DNA from: Leclercia adecarboxylata | GTDB taxonomy: Bacteria > Pseudomonadota > Gammaproteobacteria > Enterobacterales > Enterobacteriaceae | Length of the DNA: 64,000 nucleotides | Direction: 5' to 3' | Assembly (NCBI GenBank): GCA_002360945.1 | Contig: DERO01000029.1 | Span: 113,328 to 177,327 of the forward strand | Part shown: piece after piece, positions 36,149 to 47,000 of the stretch | How the letters are laid out: every line of letters begins with the position of its first letter | Numbering within the stretch: position 1 is the first letter of the stretch | Program-made: the position numbers and the translations under genes | Notes under the pieces: generated by a model | Told to the model about the DNA's origin: nothing | The model's input: only the letters and a program-made list of their open reading frames with translations | Database searches by the model: none

Positions 36149-36274
36149 CGGGGAGATGCCGCAGGCAGGCAAATTGACATCACCCTAATGCCTGATTTAT
36201 GAAGAAAACCTGAATGGCGGGCCGGCATTTTGTGTATTAGCTTTAAGATAAATCCCACCCACAGCGAGCCTGCC

Positions 36275-36697
36275 ATGAACACATTACGGTATTTCGATTT
36301 TGGTCAGTCCCGGGCGCTGATTCTGCTGATTGCCCGTCTCGCCCTTATCCTGCTGTTCATTATTTTCGGCGTGCCAAAAATGTTCGGTTTCGACGGCACG
36401 GTGCAATATATGGCGAAGCTGGGCGCTCCGATGCCGATGCTGGCGGCCATTGTGGCGGTGATCATGGAAGTGCCCGCTGCGATCCTCATCATACTCGGCT
36501 TTTTTACCCGTCCGCTGGCGGTGCTGTTCGTCTTTTATACCCTGGGTACGGCGGTGATTGGTCACCACTACTGGGATATGAGCGGCGACGCGGTGATGCC
36601 CAATATGATTAACTTCTTCAAGAACATCAGTATCGCCGGCGGATTTCTCCTGCTGGCGGTCGCCGGACCGGGGGCGATCTCCATCGACCGGCGTTAG
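36275..36697 (+). CDS. yphA: DoxX family inner-membrane protein YphA
   Basis: A 140-aa protein, the same length as E. coli YphA, starting [13 protein letters not shown] with four hydrophobic helices. DoxX proteins are small membrane proteins of poorly defined redox-related function. The frame is open upstream to 36230, but the ATG at 36275 matches the family. In E. coli yphA lies next to hcaD at the far end of the cluster; here it lies after yphH and before glyA, so its position has moved. Confidence 0.92.
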   Translation: MNTLRYFDFGQSRALILLIARLALILLFIIFGVPKMFGFDGTVQYMAKLGAPMPMLAAIVAVIMEVPAAILIILGFFTRPLAVLFVFYTLGTAVIGHHYWDMSGDAVMPNMINFFKNISIAGGFLLLAVAGPGAISIDRR

Positions 36698-36703
36698 CCA
36701 TAA

Positions 36704-36729
36704 AAAAAGGCCGCATGCGCGGCCTTTTT
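36704..36729. terminator. Bidirectional terminator between yphA and glyA
   Basis: An 11-bp stem (AAAAAGGCCGC / GCGGCCTTTTT) with an ATGC loop, flanked by A-runs and T-runs, gives a good U-tract on both strands. It serves convergent yphA and glyA. Confidence 0.93.
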
Positions 36730-36745
36730 GTTCTGCGGGGCAGAA

Positions 36746-37999
36746 TTATGCGTAAACCGGGAAGCGCGCGCAGATATCCAGCACTTTGGCTTTCACGCGT
36801 TCGATAACGGCTTCGTCGTTGATGTTGTCCAGCACGTCACACATCCAGCCAGCCAGCTCTTTCACTTCCGCTTCTTTAAAGCCGCGGCGAGTCACAGCCG
36901 GAGAACCGATACGAATACCGGAGGTCACGAACGGGCTCTTCGGATCGTTTGGTACGCTGTTTTTGTTGACGGTGATGTTGGCGCGGCCCAGGGCAGCGTC
37001 AGCCTCTTTACCGGTCAGGTTTTTATCCACCAGATCCAGCAGGAACAGGTGGTTTTCAGTGCCGCCGGAAACCACTTTGTAGCCACGGTTCAGGAACACT
37101 TCCACCATCGCTTTAGCGTTCTTAGCAACCTGCTGCTGGTAAACTTTGAACTCTGGCTCCATCGCTTCTTTCAGCGCCACGGCTTTTGCCGCGATCACGT
37201 GCATCAGCGGGCCGCCCTGCGCGCTTGGAAACACGGCAGAGTTCAGTTTTTTATACAGATCGTCGTCGCCGCCCTTCGCCAGGATCAGGCCACCGCGTGG
37301 ACCTGCCAGGGTTTTGTGGGTGGTGGTGGTGACCACGTGAGCGTGTGGAACCGGGTTCGGGTAAACGCCTGCGGCGATCAGACCGGCAACGTGCGCCATG
37401 TCAACGAACAGGTATGCGCCGATGCTGTCGGCGATTTCACGCATTTTTGCCCAGTCAACTACGCCGGAGTAAGCAGAGAAGCCACCGATGATCATCTTCG
37501 GTTTGTGCTCTTTGGCCTGCTTCGCCATGTCTTCGTAGTCAATTTTACCGGACTCATCAATACCGTAAGGGATGATGTTGTACAGTTTGCCGGAGAAGTT
37601 AACCGGGGAGCCGTGAGTCAGGTGACCGCCCTGCGCCAGGTTCATACCCAGAACGGTGTCGCCCGGCTGCAGCAGCGCGGTGTAAACCGCGAAGTTAGCC
37701 TGAGAGCCGGAGTGCGGCTGCACGTTAGCGTAGTCTGCGCCAAACAGCTCTTTGGCACGGTCGATCGCCAGCTGCTCAACGATATCAACATATTCGCAAC
37801 CGCCGTAGTAACGCTTGCCCGGGTAACCTTCAGCGTATTTGTTGGTCAGCTGAGAGCCCTGCGCCTGCATGACGCGCGGGCTGGTGTAGTTTTCGGAGGC
37901 GATCAGTTCGATGTGCTCTTCCTGACGTACTTTTTCCTGCTCCATAGCCTGCCACAGTTCGGCATCATAATCGGCAATGTTCATTTCACGCTTTAACAT
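36746..37999 (-). CDS. glyA: Serine hydroxymethyltransferase
   Basis: A PLP enzyme converting serine and tetrahydrofolate to glycine and 5,10-methylene-THF, the main one-carbon source. The product is 417 aa. The start [16 protein letters not shown] at 37999 is chosen because AGGAG lies six bases upstream; an ATG two codons earlier abuts that site. The PLP lysine lies in [16 protein letters not shown]. Its promoter region carries a PurR box, linking it to purine demand. Confidence 0.98.
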   Translation of the reverse strand: MLKREMNIADYDAELWQAMEQEKVRQEEHIELIASENYTSPRVMQAQGSQLTNKYAEGYPGKRYYGGCEYVDIVEQLAIDRAKELFGADYANVQPHSGSQANFAVYTALLQPGDTVLGMNLAQGGHLTHGSPVNFSGKLYNIIPYGIDESGKIDYEDMAKQAKEHKPKMIIGGFSAYSGVVDWAKMREIADSIGAYLFVDMAHVAGLIAAGVYPNPVPHAHVVTTTTHKTLAGPRGGLILAKGGDDDLYKKLNSAVFPSAQGGPLMHVIAAKAVALKEAMEPEFKVYQQQVAKNAKAMVEVFLNRGYKVVSGGTENHLFLLDLVDKNLTGKEADAALGRANITVNKNSVPNDPKSPFVTSGIRIGSPAVTRRGFKEAEVKELAGWMCDVLDNINDEAVIERVKAKVLDICARFPVYA

Positions 38000-38070
38000 C
38001 CGCATCTCCTGACTCAGCTAACAAGTAAATTTTTGCCTGAAAAAGGCGGTCCAGTTGGACGACGGGCAAC

Positions 38071-38133
38071 AGTATAACTGATTAGCAGAGTGATAACAGG
38101 TCTTGACAAACGATTTTACGCAAACGTTTACCT
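38071..38133 (-). promoter_or_regulatory. glyA promoter (-10) and PurR box
   Basis: On the minus strand TATACT (38071-38076) is a good -10, with a weak CTGTTA 17 bases upstream. ACGCAAACGTTTACCT at 38118-38133 fits the PurR operator consensus. The glyA-hmp gap (38000-38304) holds this and the hmp control region; I could not pick a convincing MetR site. Confidence 0.75.
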
Positions 38134-38230
38134 ACCCGCCACGCAAGGGTTTGAGGAATAACGCTCTCACCCGGTAAAGCGGATTTCTTTTCAGGTTTGT
38201 GATGCAGTTAATTCAAGTTGCAAAGAACCA

Positions 38231-38278
38231 TTTACAATACAGGGTTATTTTCTATAAGATGCATATAAAATACATCAT
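38231..38278 (+). promoter_or_regulatory. hmp promoter overlapped by an NsrR operator
   Basis: TTTACA (38231-38236), a 16-bp spacer and TATAAG (38253-38258) form the promoter. AAGATGCATAT-A-AAATACATCAT (38256-38278) is a near-perfect 11-1-11 NsrR site covering the -10 end. NsrR, an NO-sensing Fe-S repressor, would block hmp until nitric oxide appears. Confidence 0.88.
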
Positions 38279-38304
38279 TAAAGTAACATTTGAAGGAAGC
38301 TGCT

Positions 38305-39495
38305 ATGTTAGACGCTCAAACCATCGCGACCGTTAAGGCCACTATCCCCCTGCTGGTCGAAACCGGTCCTAAACTCACAGCCCATTTTTACGATCGCATG
38401 TTCGCGTATAACCCGGAGCTCAAAGAGATTTTCAACATGAGCAACCAGCGCAACGGCGATCAGCGCGAGGCGTTATTCAACGCCATTGCCGCCTACGCCA
38501 GCAATATCGAGAACCTGCCGGCGCTGCTGCCCGCGGTGGAAAAAATCGCCCAGAAACATACCAGCTTCCAGATCAAACCCGAGCAGTACAACATCGTTGG
38601 TGAACATCTGCTGGCCACTCTCGATGAGATGTTCAGCCCCGGCCAGGAAGTGCTGGACGCGTGGGGCAAAGCCTACGGCGTGCTGGCAAACGTCTTTATC
38701 AACCGTGAAGCGCAGATCTACAGCGAAAACGCCAGCAAAAACGGCGGCTGGGAAGGCACCCGCGCCTTCCGTATCGTGGAAAAAACCCCGCGCAGCGCGC
38801 TGATTACCAGCTTTGATTTTGAGCCGGTGGACGGCCAGCCAGTTGCCGACTACCAGCCGGGCCAGTATCTGGGCGTGTGGCTGAAGCCGGAAGGCTTCCC
38901 GCATCAGGAGATCCGCCAGTACTCCCTGACCCGCAAGCCAAACGGTAAAGGCTATCGCATTGCGGTGAAACGCGAGGAAGGCGGGCAGGTCTCGACCTGG
39001 CTGCACGACGAAGCCCGCGTCGGTGACGTGGTGCATCTGGCCGCGCCGGCGGGCGATTTCTTTATGGCGGTGGATACCAACGTCCCGGTGACGCTGATCT
39101 CTGCCGGTGTCGGCCAGACCCCGATGCTGGCGATGCTGGATACCCTGGCGAAGTCGCAGCATCAGGCCCAGGTCAACTGGTTCCACGCCGCAGAGAATGG
39201 CGAAGTGCATGCGTTTTCGGATGAAGTGAAAGCCCTGGCTGCCGGTCTGCCGCGCTTTACCGCCCATACCTGGTACCGCCTGCCAACGGATGACGACCGT
39301 GCCGCAGCCCGTTTCGACAGCGAAGGCCTGATGGCGTTAAGCGAGCATAAAGAGCAGTTCCACGCCCCGGAGATGCAGTTCTACGTCTGTGGGCCGGTGG
39401 CGTTTATGCAGTATGCCGCGGCGCAGCTGGTTGAGCTGGGCGTGAATAAAGACAACATTCACTACGAATGCTTCGGCCCGCATAAAGTGCTGTAA
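38305..39495 (+). CDS. hmp: Nitric oxide dioxygenase (flavohaemoglobin)
   Basis: Converts NO and O2 to nitrate with NAD(P)H, protecting against nitrosative stress. The 396-aa protein has a globin domain (about 1-138; [20 protein letters not shown]), an FAD domain ([11 protein letters not shown]) and an NAD domain ([21 protein letters not shown]). The ATG at 38305 follows GAAGGAAG. It is divergent from glyA and followed at once by its terminator. Confidence 0.98.
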   Translation: MLDAQTIATVKATIPLLVETGPKLTAHFYDRMFAYNPELKEIFNMSNQRNGDQREALFNAIAAYASNIENLPALLPAVEKIAQKHTSFQIKPEQYNIVGEHLLATLDEMFSPGQEVLDAWGKAYGVLANVFINREAQIYSENASKNGGWEGTRAFRIVEKTPRSALITSFDFEPVDGQPVADYQPGQYLGVWLKPEGFPHQEIRQYSLTRKPNGKGYRIAVKREEGGQVSTWLHDEARVGDVVHLAAPAGDFFMAVDTNVPVTLISAGVGQTPMLAMLDTLAKSQHQAQVNWFHAAENGEVHAFSDEVKALAAGLPRFTAHTWYRLPTDDDRAAARFDSEGLMALSEHKEQFHAPEMQFYVCGPVAFMQYAAAQLVELGVNKDNIHYECFGPHKVL

Positions 39496-39500
39496 TGATA

Positions 39501-39527
39501 AAGCCCCTCGTTCGAGGGGCTTTTTTT
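39501..39527 (+). terminator. Rho-independent terminator of hmp
   Basis: AAGCCCCTCG pairs with CGAGGGGCTT around a two-base loop, followed by seven T. It starts five bases after the hmp stop. Confidence 0.95.
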
Positions 39528-39528
39528 C

Positions 39529-39560
39529 GCCGGGTGGCGGCTGCGCCTGACCCGGCCTAC
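39529..39560. repeat. REP element
   Basis: GCCGGGTGGCGGCTGCGCCT then GACCCGGCCTAC, a REP of the same family as at 16036-16065, between the convergent hmp terminator and glnB. Confidence 0.8.
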
Positions 39561-39576
39561 AAAACCGTTAGCAATG

Positions 39577-39969
<393 letters not shown>

Positions 39970-39994
39970 TCATATTCAGGCGGAATTTAGCGCA

Positions 39995-41332
39995 TCACTC
40001 TTTAAAATCGTTTGCTTCCAGCTCGTGGCGCGACAGCAGCTTATAAAACTCGGTGCGGTTACGCCCGGCCATCCGCGCGGCGTGGGTGACGTTGCCTTTG
40101 GTGATCTGCAGTAACTTGCGCAGGTAGTTGAGCTCAAACTGGTTTCGGGCCTCGACGAAGGTCGGCAAGGCGGTGTTCTCTCCCTCCAGCGCTTGCTCCA
40201 CCAGCGCATCGCTGATCACCGGAGAAGAGGTGAGCGCCACGCACTGCTCAATCACGTTCACCAGCTGACGCACGTTGCCGGGCCAGCTGGCGGTCATCAG
40301 CCGCTTCATGGCATCGGTGGAAAACGCCCGCACAAAAGGTTTATGCCGCTCGGCAGACTGGCGCAACAGCTGGGTCGCCAGCAGCGGAATATCTTCCGCC
40401 CGCTCCGCCAGTGCCGGGATCTTCAGGTTGACGACGTTGAGACGATAGAAGAGGTCTTCACGGAACTCGTTGCGCGCCATCGCCTTGGGCAGATCCCGGT
40501 GGGTAGCTGAGATAATACGCACGTTGATGTCGATATCGCGGTTGCTGCCGAGCGGCCTGACCTTGCGCTCCTGCAGCACGCGCAGCAGTTTGACCTGCAG
40601 GGGAGCGGGCATATCGCCAATTTCATCGAGGAACAGCGTCCCGCCTTCCGCGGCCTGGAACAGCCCTTCCCGGCTGCTGACCGCGCCGGTAAAGGCTCCG
40701 CGCGCGTGACCAAACAGCTCCGACTCCAGCAGTTGCTCGGGCAGCGCCCCGCAGTTGATGGCGATAAAGGCGTTTTTGCCGCGCGGGCTGGCGTTATGGA
40801 TCGCCTGGGCGAGGATCTCCTTCCCGGTGCCGCTCTGGCCGTTAATCAGCACGCTGACATCGGACTGGGCCACCATCCGCGCCTGCTCCAGCAGCCGCAG
40901 CATAATCGGGCTGCGGGTGACAATCGTCTCCCGCCACGTCTCGTCTCCGGACGGCGCGGCGTGCTCCAGCGCATCGTCAATCGCTTTGTAGAGCGCGTCT
41001 TTGTCCACCGGCTTGGTGAGGAAGCTGAAGACCCCCTGCTGGGTGGCCGCCACCGCATCGGGGATCGAGCCGTGAGCGGTAAGGATAATGACCGGCATAC
41101 CGGGCTGCAGCTTCTGGATCTCGATGAACAGCTGCATGCCGTCCATTTCATCCATCCGCAGATCGCTGATGACCAGATCGACCTTTTCGCGCCCCAGCAC
41201 CTTCAGCCCTTCCTGACCGCTTTCGGCGGTCACCACGCTGTAGCCCTCGCTCACCAGACGCATGCCCAGCAGCTTCAGCAAGCCGGGGTCGTCATCCACC
41301 AGCAAAAGATGCGCAGGTTTTCGGCTTGTCAT
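39995..41332 (-). CDS. glrR: Sigma-54-dependent response regulator GlrR
   Basis: A 445-aa NtrC-type activator. The receiver domain (about 8-120) has phospho-acceptor Asp57 (VISDLRMDEMDG). The AAA+ domain has Walker A GQSGTGKE and the sigma-54 contact loop GAFTGA. A Fis-type HTH sits at the C terminus (THAARMAGRNRTEFYKLL). Its known target, glmY, lies upstream in this window with a sigma-54 promoter and three matching sites. Its start overlaps the qseG stop by four bases. Confidence 0.97.
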   Translation of the reverse strand: MTSRKPAHLLLVDDDPGLLKLLGMRLVSEGYSVVTAESGQEGLKVLGREKVDLVISDLRMDEMDGMQLFIEIQKLQPGMPVIILTAHGSIPDAVAATQQGVFSFLTKPVDKDALYKAIDDALEHAAPSGDETWRETIVTRSPIMLRLLEQARMVAQSDVSVLINGQSGTGKEILAQAIHNASPRGKNAFIAINCGALPEQLLESELFGHARGAFTGAVSSREGLFQAAEGGTLFLDEIGDMPAPLQVKLLRVLQERKVRPLGSNRDIDINVRIISATHRDLPKAMARNEFREDLFYRLNVVNLKIPALAERAEDIPLLATQLLRQSAERHKPFVRAFSTDAMKRLMTASWPGNVRQLVNVIEQCVALTSSPVISDALVEQALEGENTALPTFVEARNQFELNYLRKLLQITKGNVTHAARMAGRNRTEFYKLLSRHELEANDFKE

Positions 41333-42099
41333 GGCTTTCCGTCCTCTTGTTTCGGGGTATCGCTATCCGGCACCGTCGCGTCGCCATCGGCCGACGGGGT
41401 CGCACTCTTCGGCGCATCCGGCAGATAGTTACTGACCGGCTTACGGGTGGAGAGCTGCCGTTCAATGTCGGTCAGGTTTTCCAGCTTCCGGGTAGTGGTA
41501 TCCAGCTGCGTGCGTAAATATTGCTGCTGCTGGCGCAGGGTATCCAGCTCACCGTCGGTCGTCTGCTGTAACTTGCCGTAGCGGGAGCGCTCCTCCGACA
41601 GCTGGAGCTGCAGCACCTGCCCGTGTCGCCAGAGCTGATACAGCGGGCGTACCTGGGCGGGGATCTGCGGGCTCAGCGCATCCAGCCGGGTGGTCAACAC
41701 TCGCCGCTCCACCGGGTTAATTTTGGCATTCGCCAGCAGGATCCCGCGTTTAAAGCTCTCCTGCCAGGTGTCATCGGTCCAGCCCCGGGCCTCTGCGCGC
41801 GCGGCGGCGGGTGAAAGGCGATCCGCGCAGTCCATGCCGCGTAGCCAGTAGAGCGGGTTACTGTCGGTCTCCTGACCGTGCAGCTGCCAGATATTATTGC
41901 AGTCCGTAGAAAGGAAGTCCGCCAGCTGATGTTCAGGCAATTTTTCATCCTGCTTGTCGCTAATGGTTGGCGCTGGCGCGTGGGTGACGCAGCCGGCCAG
42001 CAGCAGGCAGGGAAGGCTCAGGCGGATAAAGTGGCCGGAAAAGACCGCGTTAATGGCGCGGGAAAAGACGTGTGACATACTCACCAGACTTAGATTCAT
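41329..42099 (-). CDS. qseG: Outer-membrane lipoprotein QseG
   Basis: A 256-aa lipoprotein encoded between kinase and regulator. A lipobox LLLAGC follows a hydrophobic stretch (FIRLSLPCLL), with Val after the Cys, so outer-membrane sorting is expected. A coiled-coil segment (RYGKLQQTTDGELDTLRQQQ and following) is followed by a charged tail. QseG interacts with the kinase QseE/GlrK. The annotated ATG overlaps the glrK stop (ATGA), favouring coupling; Met8 (MSHVFSRAIN) is an alternative start. It is somewhat longer than the E. coli protein. Confidence 0.9.
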   Translation of the reverse strand: MNLSLVSMSHVFSRAINAVFSGHFIRLSLPCLLLAGCVTHAPAPTISDKQDEKLPEHQLADFLSTDCNNIWQLHGQETDSNPLYWLRGMDCADRLSPAAARAEARGWTDDTWQESFKRGILLANAKINPVERRVLTTRLDALSPQIPAQVRPLYQLWRHGQVLQLQLSEERSRYGKLQQTTDGELDTLRQQQQYLRTQLDTTTRKLENLTDIERQLSTRKPVSNYLPDAPKSATPSADGDATVPDSDTPKQEDGKP

Positions 42100-43529
42100 T
42101 TCAGTGATTTTTCCGACTCAAGCGGCAGTTCGATGCGAAAACAGACATCGGTACGGTCGTCATTAACAAGATTAAGCTCTCCCTGCATACGACGAATGCA
42201 GTCGCGGGCGATGCTCAGCCCCAGACCGCTTCCCTTAACCGCCCCTTTGCGTTGATGGCTCCCCTGGAAAAAGGGTTCGAAGATCATCGTTTTTTCATCG
42301 TCGGGGATCGGGTTTCCGGTGTTGGCGACATCGATACAGACTCGCGAGCCGCGCGTAAAACTGCGAACATAAATGGTACCGGATTCAATGCCATAGTGCA
42401 CCGCGTTGGAATAAAGATTATCCAGCACGCTCATCAGCAGCATGGGCTCGGCTAAACAGGCGGGCGTCGAGAGTGCCACTTCAGTATGCATCATTTTAGC
42501 CCGTGCAGGCAGGCTGTGGGCAGAGAGCACCATATCCACCAGCGGGGCCAGTTCGACGCGCTCCAGCTCGGGTATGCCGTCGGCCAGCTTGCGGTTGTAG
42601 TCGAGCAGTTGCTCGATCAGCTTTTGCAGATTGCGGCTGCTGGCATCGAGGATCTCGACAATTTCCCCCTGCTCCGGCGTCAGCGGCCCGGCGACCTCGT
42701 CGGCCAGTAGTTCGGTCCCCTCGCGCATGCTGGCGAGCGGGGTTTTCAGTTCGTGGGAGATGTGGCGTAAAAACTGGTGGCGCTGGGATTCGAGCCACGC
42801 CAGCCGCTCTGAGAGCCAGATGATGCGTTGTCCGACCGAGCGTAACTCGCGCGGGCCGGTAAAGACCACGGTATTGCCCAGCGAGCGCCCCTCCCCCAGC
42901 CGGTTGATCATCCGCTCAATGCCCTTTACCGGGCCGATAATCATGCGGGTGAAAAGGAGAACTAACACCAGGCTGACCAGAAACAGTACCAGCGCCTGCC
43001 AGCCGAAGAACTGGCCGCGCTCGGCAATCTCCTGCTGGAGTTGCTGCCCGCGGGAGAAGATCACCGCCCGGGTCGCCTGCACCATCTCGGTATTGGCGTT
43101 AGCGAAGGCCTCCAGCCGCATGGCAGACATCGCATCAGGGCCGCTGTTAAGGCACTGGAGCTGCGCCAGCGCGTTGATATCCTGGCGTAAGGCCTGATAG
43201 AGCTTATCGTCCGGCAGCACGCCGGCATGGGCATCGAGCATTTCGCTGTAGCGCTTACGCTGATTCTGATACACCCGCGCCAGGGTTCTGTCGTCGAGCA
43301 CGCAATACTGCCGGTAGCTGCGCTCCATCTCCAGGGCGGCATTGGTCATCGCCTCGCTGCGGCGGGCATCAATCAGGGTGGTACGGTTGGTGAGCGCCGC
43401 CTGGGCGCTGAGGGCGTTCAGGCTCTGCCATGCCTGCCATGCCAGCACCAGCAGAGGGAGCAGGATCAGCAGGAATGCCATCATGACTAACTGTCGCAAG
43501 GAGCGAGGGAAAACAGGCCAGCGTTTCAA
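42096..43529 (-). CDS. glrK: Sensor histidine kinase GlrK (QseE)
   Basis: A 477-aa inner-membrane kinase. Two membrane helices (about 13-33 and 177-205) bracket a periplasmic helical domain, then HAMP. The phospho-acceptor is His259 in HISHELKTPL. The HATPase domain has GSGLGLSIARDC. It phosphorylates GlrR. It is first of the glrK-qseG-glrR unit, and the promoter should lie in 43530-43587 beside the end of glmY. Confidence 0.96.
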   Translation of the reverse strand: MKRWPVFPRSLRQLVMMAFLLILLPLLVLAWQAWQSLNALSAQAALTNRTTLIDARRSEAMTNAALEMERSYRQYCVLDDRTLARVYQNQRKRYSEMLDAHAGVLPDDKLYQALRQDINALAQLQCLNSGPDAMSAMRLEAFANANTEMVQATRAVIFSRGQQLQQEIAERGQFFGWQALVLFLVSLVLVLLFTRMIIGPVKGIERMINRLGEGRSLGNTVVFTGPRELRSVGQRIIWLSERLAWLESQRHQFLRHISHELKTPLASMREGTELLADEVAGPLTPEQGEIVEILDASSRNLQKLIEQLLDYNRKLADGIPELERVELAPLVDMVLSAHSLPARAKMMHTEVALSTPACLAEPMLLMSVLDNLYSNAVHYGIESGTIYVRSFTRGSRVCIDVANTGNPIPDDEKTMIFEPFFQGSHQRKGAVKGSGLGLSIARDCIRRMQGELNLVNDDRTDVCFRIELPLESEKSLK

Positions 43530-43587
43530 CGCATTACTCTCTGTTACGAGGGGGTAAGAGGATGCTAGCTGGACAACCCTTCAGATA

Positions 43588-43775
43588 CAACAAAGCCGGG
43601 TTAAAAACCCGGCTTTGTTATGGAATGAGGCGGTGCCTAACTCGACGTTTCGCCCTGGGGTCTGATAAAGCAACGCTATGATCAGTAGTTGGACGGCAGG
43701 CACCTTTTTGTGCGTCATTCGAAGTTTATGTAGCGCGTCCCGAAGGGGCTGACATAAGAGGGTGAATGAGCCACT
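43588..43775 (-). ncRNA. glmY: Small RNA GlmY
   Basis: The minus strand from 43775 (AGTGGCTCATTCACC...) to the terminator matches E. coli GlmY as I remember it almost base for base, including the segments CAAAAAGGTGCCTGCC and CAACTACTGATCATAGCG. It ends in a strong AACAAAGCCGGG/CCCGGCTTTGTT hairpin (43589-43619). GlmY sequesters the adaptor RapZ so that sRNA GlmZ survives and activates glmS translation, raising glucosamine-6-phosphate. Location between glrK and purL is the conserved one. About 188 nt before 3' processing. Confidence 0.95.
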
Positions 43776-43785
43776 GGTTACTATT

Positions 43786-43802
43786 ATGCAACAGATGTGC
43801 CA
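43786..43802 (-). promoter_or_regulatory. Sigma-54 promoter of glmY
   Basis: TGGCAC-N5-TTGCAT on the minus strand fits the -24/-12 consensus exactly. The -12 C at 43788 places transcription start at about 43775-43776, agreeing with the GlmY 5' end. Confidence 0.93.
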
Positions 43803-43891
43803 TATTGCAAATAAAAATATTAAATTGTTAATTTATATGAAATTTTAGAGAGAATGGTACTTGTTGCGGACGGGATGATTTTCAGGGTATC

Positions 43892-44005
43892 TGTCGCTTA
43901 TTAGCAACACCCTGGAGGGGTTATTAGGGGGACTAGTTAAATCAATAAGTTAAATGTCGCCAATTGACGACATCAATATGTGAGGGTTGTCGCAGATTTG
44001 CGACA
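43892..44005 (-). promoter_or_regulatory. Three GlrR activator sites upstream of glmY
   Basis: TGTC-N10-GACA occurs at 43955-43972 and 43988-44005, and a one-mismatch version (TGTC-N10-AACA) at 43892-43909. This matches the known GlrR motif and arrangement upstream of glmY. The A/T-rich 43803-43860 segment between sites and promoter could bend or bind IHF. Confidence 0.88.
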
Positions 44006-44014
44006 CCGGGGATT

Positions 44015-44059
44015 GTGCGGCCTGATGCCCTCACCCCGCCCCTCTCCCACAGGGAGAGG
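44015..44059. repeat. Dispersed hairpin repeat, copy 3
   Basis: GTGCGGCCTGATGCCCTCAC then a CCTCTCCC/GGGAGAGG hairpin (44041-44059), same orientation as copy 1. It sits between the distal GlrR site and the purL terminator. Confidence 0.75.
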
Positions 44060-44062
44060 TTG

Positions 44063-44092
44063 CAAACAAAAACGGCAACCGAAGTTGCCGTT
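44063..44092 (-). terminator. Rho-independent terminator of purL
   Basis: On the minus strand AACGGCAAC pairs with GTTGCCGTT around a TTCG loop, followed by TTTGTTTG. It begins seven bases past the purL stop. Confidence 0.93.
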
Positions 44093-44098
44093 CTGCAC

Positions 44099-47000
44099 TT
44101 AACCCAACTGCTTACGCGCGTTGCGGAAGATACGCATCCACGGGCTGTCCTCGCCCCAGTTCTCCGGGTGCCAGGAGTTGCTGACGGTGCGGAACACGCG
44201 CTCAGGGTGCGGCATCATCACCGTAACGCGACCGCTTTCGCTGGTCACCGCGGTGATACCGTTGGCTGAGCCGTTCGGGTTCGCCGGGTAGGTCTGCGTG
44301 ACTTTACCGAAGTTATCGACAAAGCGCAGCGCCACCAGGCCTTTGCTCTCCAGCTCCGCCAGATGCGCAGCGTTACGCACTTCAACCTGCCCTTCACCGT
44401 GAGACACAGCGATTGGCATCTGCGATCCCACCATCCCCTGCAGCAGCAGAGACGGGCTCTGGGTCACTTCCACCAGGCTGAAACGCGCTTCGAAGCGGTC
44501 GGACTGGTTACGCACAAAGCGCGGCCAGGCTTCGCTGCCCGGTATCAGCTCGCGCAGGTTCGACATCATCTGGCAGCCGTTACAGACGCCCAGGGCCAGG
44601 GTCTGCGGACGATGGAAGAAGGTTTCGAACTCATCGCGGACGCGGTCGTTGAAGAGAATGGATTTCGCCCAGCCCTCGCCTGCCCCCAGCACGTCGCCGT
44701 AAGAGAAGCCGCCGCATGCCACCAGCGCCTGGAAATCGGCCAGACCGGTACGGCCTGCCAGCAGGTCGCTCATGTGGACGTCGATAGCATCGAAGCCCGC
44801 ACGGTGGAAAGCGGCCGCCATCTCAACGTGGGAGTTCACGCCCTGCTCACGCAGCACGGCCACTTTCGGACGGGCACTCTTCGCGATATACGGCGCGGCG
44901 ATGTCTTCGTTGATGTCGAACGACAGCTTGACGTTCAGACCCGGATCGTTGTCGTTGGCTTTCGCCTCATGCTCCTGATCGGCACAGGTCGGGTTGTCGC
45001 GCAGACGCTGCATCTGCCAGGTGGTTTCAGCCCACCACATGCGCAGCGTGGAGCGGCTTTCGGCAAAGACGGCCTGACCGTTGGCTTCAATAACAAAGCG
45101 ATCCCCGGTCACCGCTTTGCCCAGGTAGTGCACGCAGTCGCCCAGACCGTGCTGGGCCAGCAGCGCTTCCACCGCCTCGCGATCCGCTGCACGCACCTGA
45201 ATTACGGCACCCAGCTCTTCGTTGAACAGCGCCGCCAGACGATCGTCGCCCAGGCTGGCAATGTTGGCTTCCACGCCGCAGTGGCCGGTGAAGGCCATTT
45301 CGGCCAGCGTCACCAGCAGGCCGCCGTCGGAACGGTCGTGGTAGGCCAGCAGTTTGCGTTGGGCCACCAGCGCCTGGATGGCGTCGTAGAAGCCCTTCAG
45401 CTGCGCCACGTCGCGCACGTCAGCGGCCTTGTCGCCCAGCTGACGATAAACCTGCGCCAGCGCGGTGGCACCCAGCGCGTTATGACCTTTACCGAGGTCG
45501 ATCAGCAGCAGGGCGTTATCTTCGGTAGAAAGCTGCGGGGTGATGGTGTGACGCACATCTTCTACGCGGGCAAACGCGGTAATGACCAGCGACAGCGGCG
45601 AAGTCATCTCGCGCTGCTCGCTGCCTTCCTGCCAGCGGGTTTTCATCGACATGGAGTCTTTGCCCACCGGAATGGTCAGGCCCAGCGCCGGGCAAAGTTC
45701 TTCGCCCACCGCTTTCACCGCTTCGTACAGCCCGGCGTCTTCGCCCGGGTGACCGGCTGCGGCCATCCAGTTGGCGGAGAGCTTGATGCGTTTGATATCG
45801 CCAATCTGGGTGGCGGCGATGTTGGTCAGCGCTTCACCTACAGCCAGACGGGCAGAGGCAGCGAAGTCCAGCAGGGCCACCGGGGAGCGTTCGCCCAGCG
45901 CCATCGCTTCACCGTAGTAGCTGTCGAGGCTGGCGGTGGTCACCGCGCAGTTCGCCACCGGCACCTGCCACGGGCCCACCATCTGATCGCGGGCAACCAT
46001 GCCGGTCACGGTACGGTCACCAATGGTCACCAGGAAGGTCTTCTCGGCTACGGCCGGCAGATGCAGAACGCGGTTTACCGCCTCGGCCACGGTGACACCC
46101 TGCAGGTCGAGGGCTTTGCCGCTGGCTTTGCGGGTCTGGACGTCACGGGTCATCTTCGGCGTTTTGCCCAGCAGCACGTCCAGCGGCAGATCGATTGGCT
46201 GGTTGTCGAAGTGGGTATCGCTCAGGGAGAGGTGCATCTCTTCGGAGGCTTCACCAATCACCGCGTACGGCGCGCGCTCGCGGCGGCACAGCTCATCAAA
46301 CAGCGGCAGCTGATCCGGAGCAACGGCCAGCACGTAGCGCTCCTGAGATTCATTACACCAGATCTCCAGCGGGCTCATGCCTGGCTCATCGCTCAGGATG
46401 TCGCGCAGGTTGAAGCGGCCGCCACGGTTGCCGTCGCTCACCAGCTCCGGCATGGCGTTTGAGAGACCGCCCGCGCCCACGTCGTGAATAAAGAGGATCG
46501 GGTTGGCGTCGCCAAGCTGCCAGCAGCGGTCGATCACTTCCTGACAGCGGCGCTCCATCTCCGGGTTATCGCGCTGTACGGAGGCGAAATCGAGATCCGC
46601 ATCAGACTGACCGGAGGCCATAGAAGAGGCCGCCCCGCCGCCCAGACCGATGTTCATCGCCGGGCCACCGAGGACGATCAGCTTCGCGCCAACGACGATC
46701 TCGCCTTTCTGCACGTGATCGGCGCGAATGTTGCCGATCCCGCCTGCCAGCATGATTGGCTTGTGGTAGCCGCGCAGCTCTTCGCCGTTATGGCTCTCCA
46801 CTTTCTCTTCATAGGTACGGAAGTAACCGTTCAGGGCCGGACGACCAAATTCGTTGTTAAAGGCCGCGCCGCCCAGCGGGCCGTCGGTCATGATGTCCAG
46901 GGCGGTAACAATGCGCTCTGGCTTACCGAAATCTTCTTCCCACGGCTGCTCGAAGCCCGGGATACGCAGGTTGGAGACGGAGAAGCCCACCAGACCCGCT

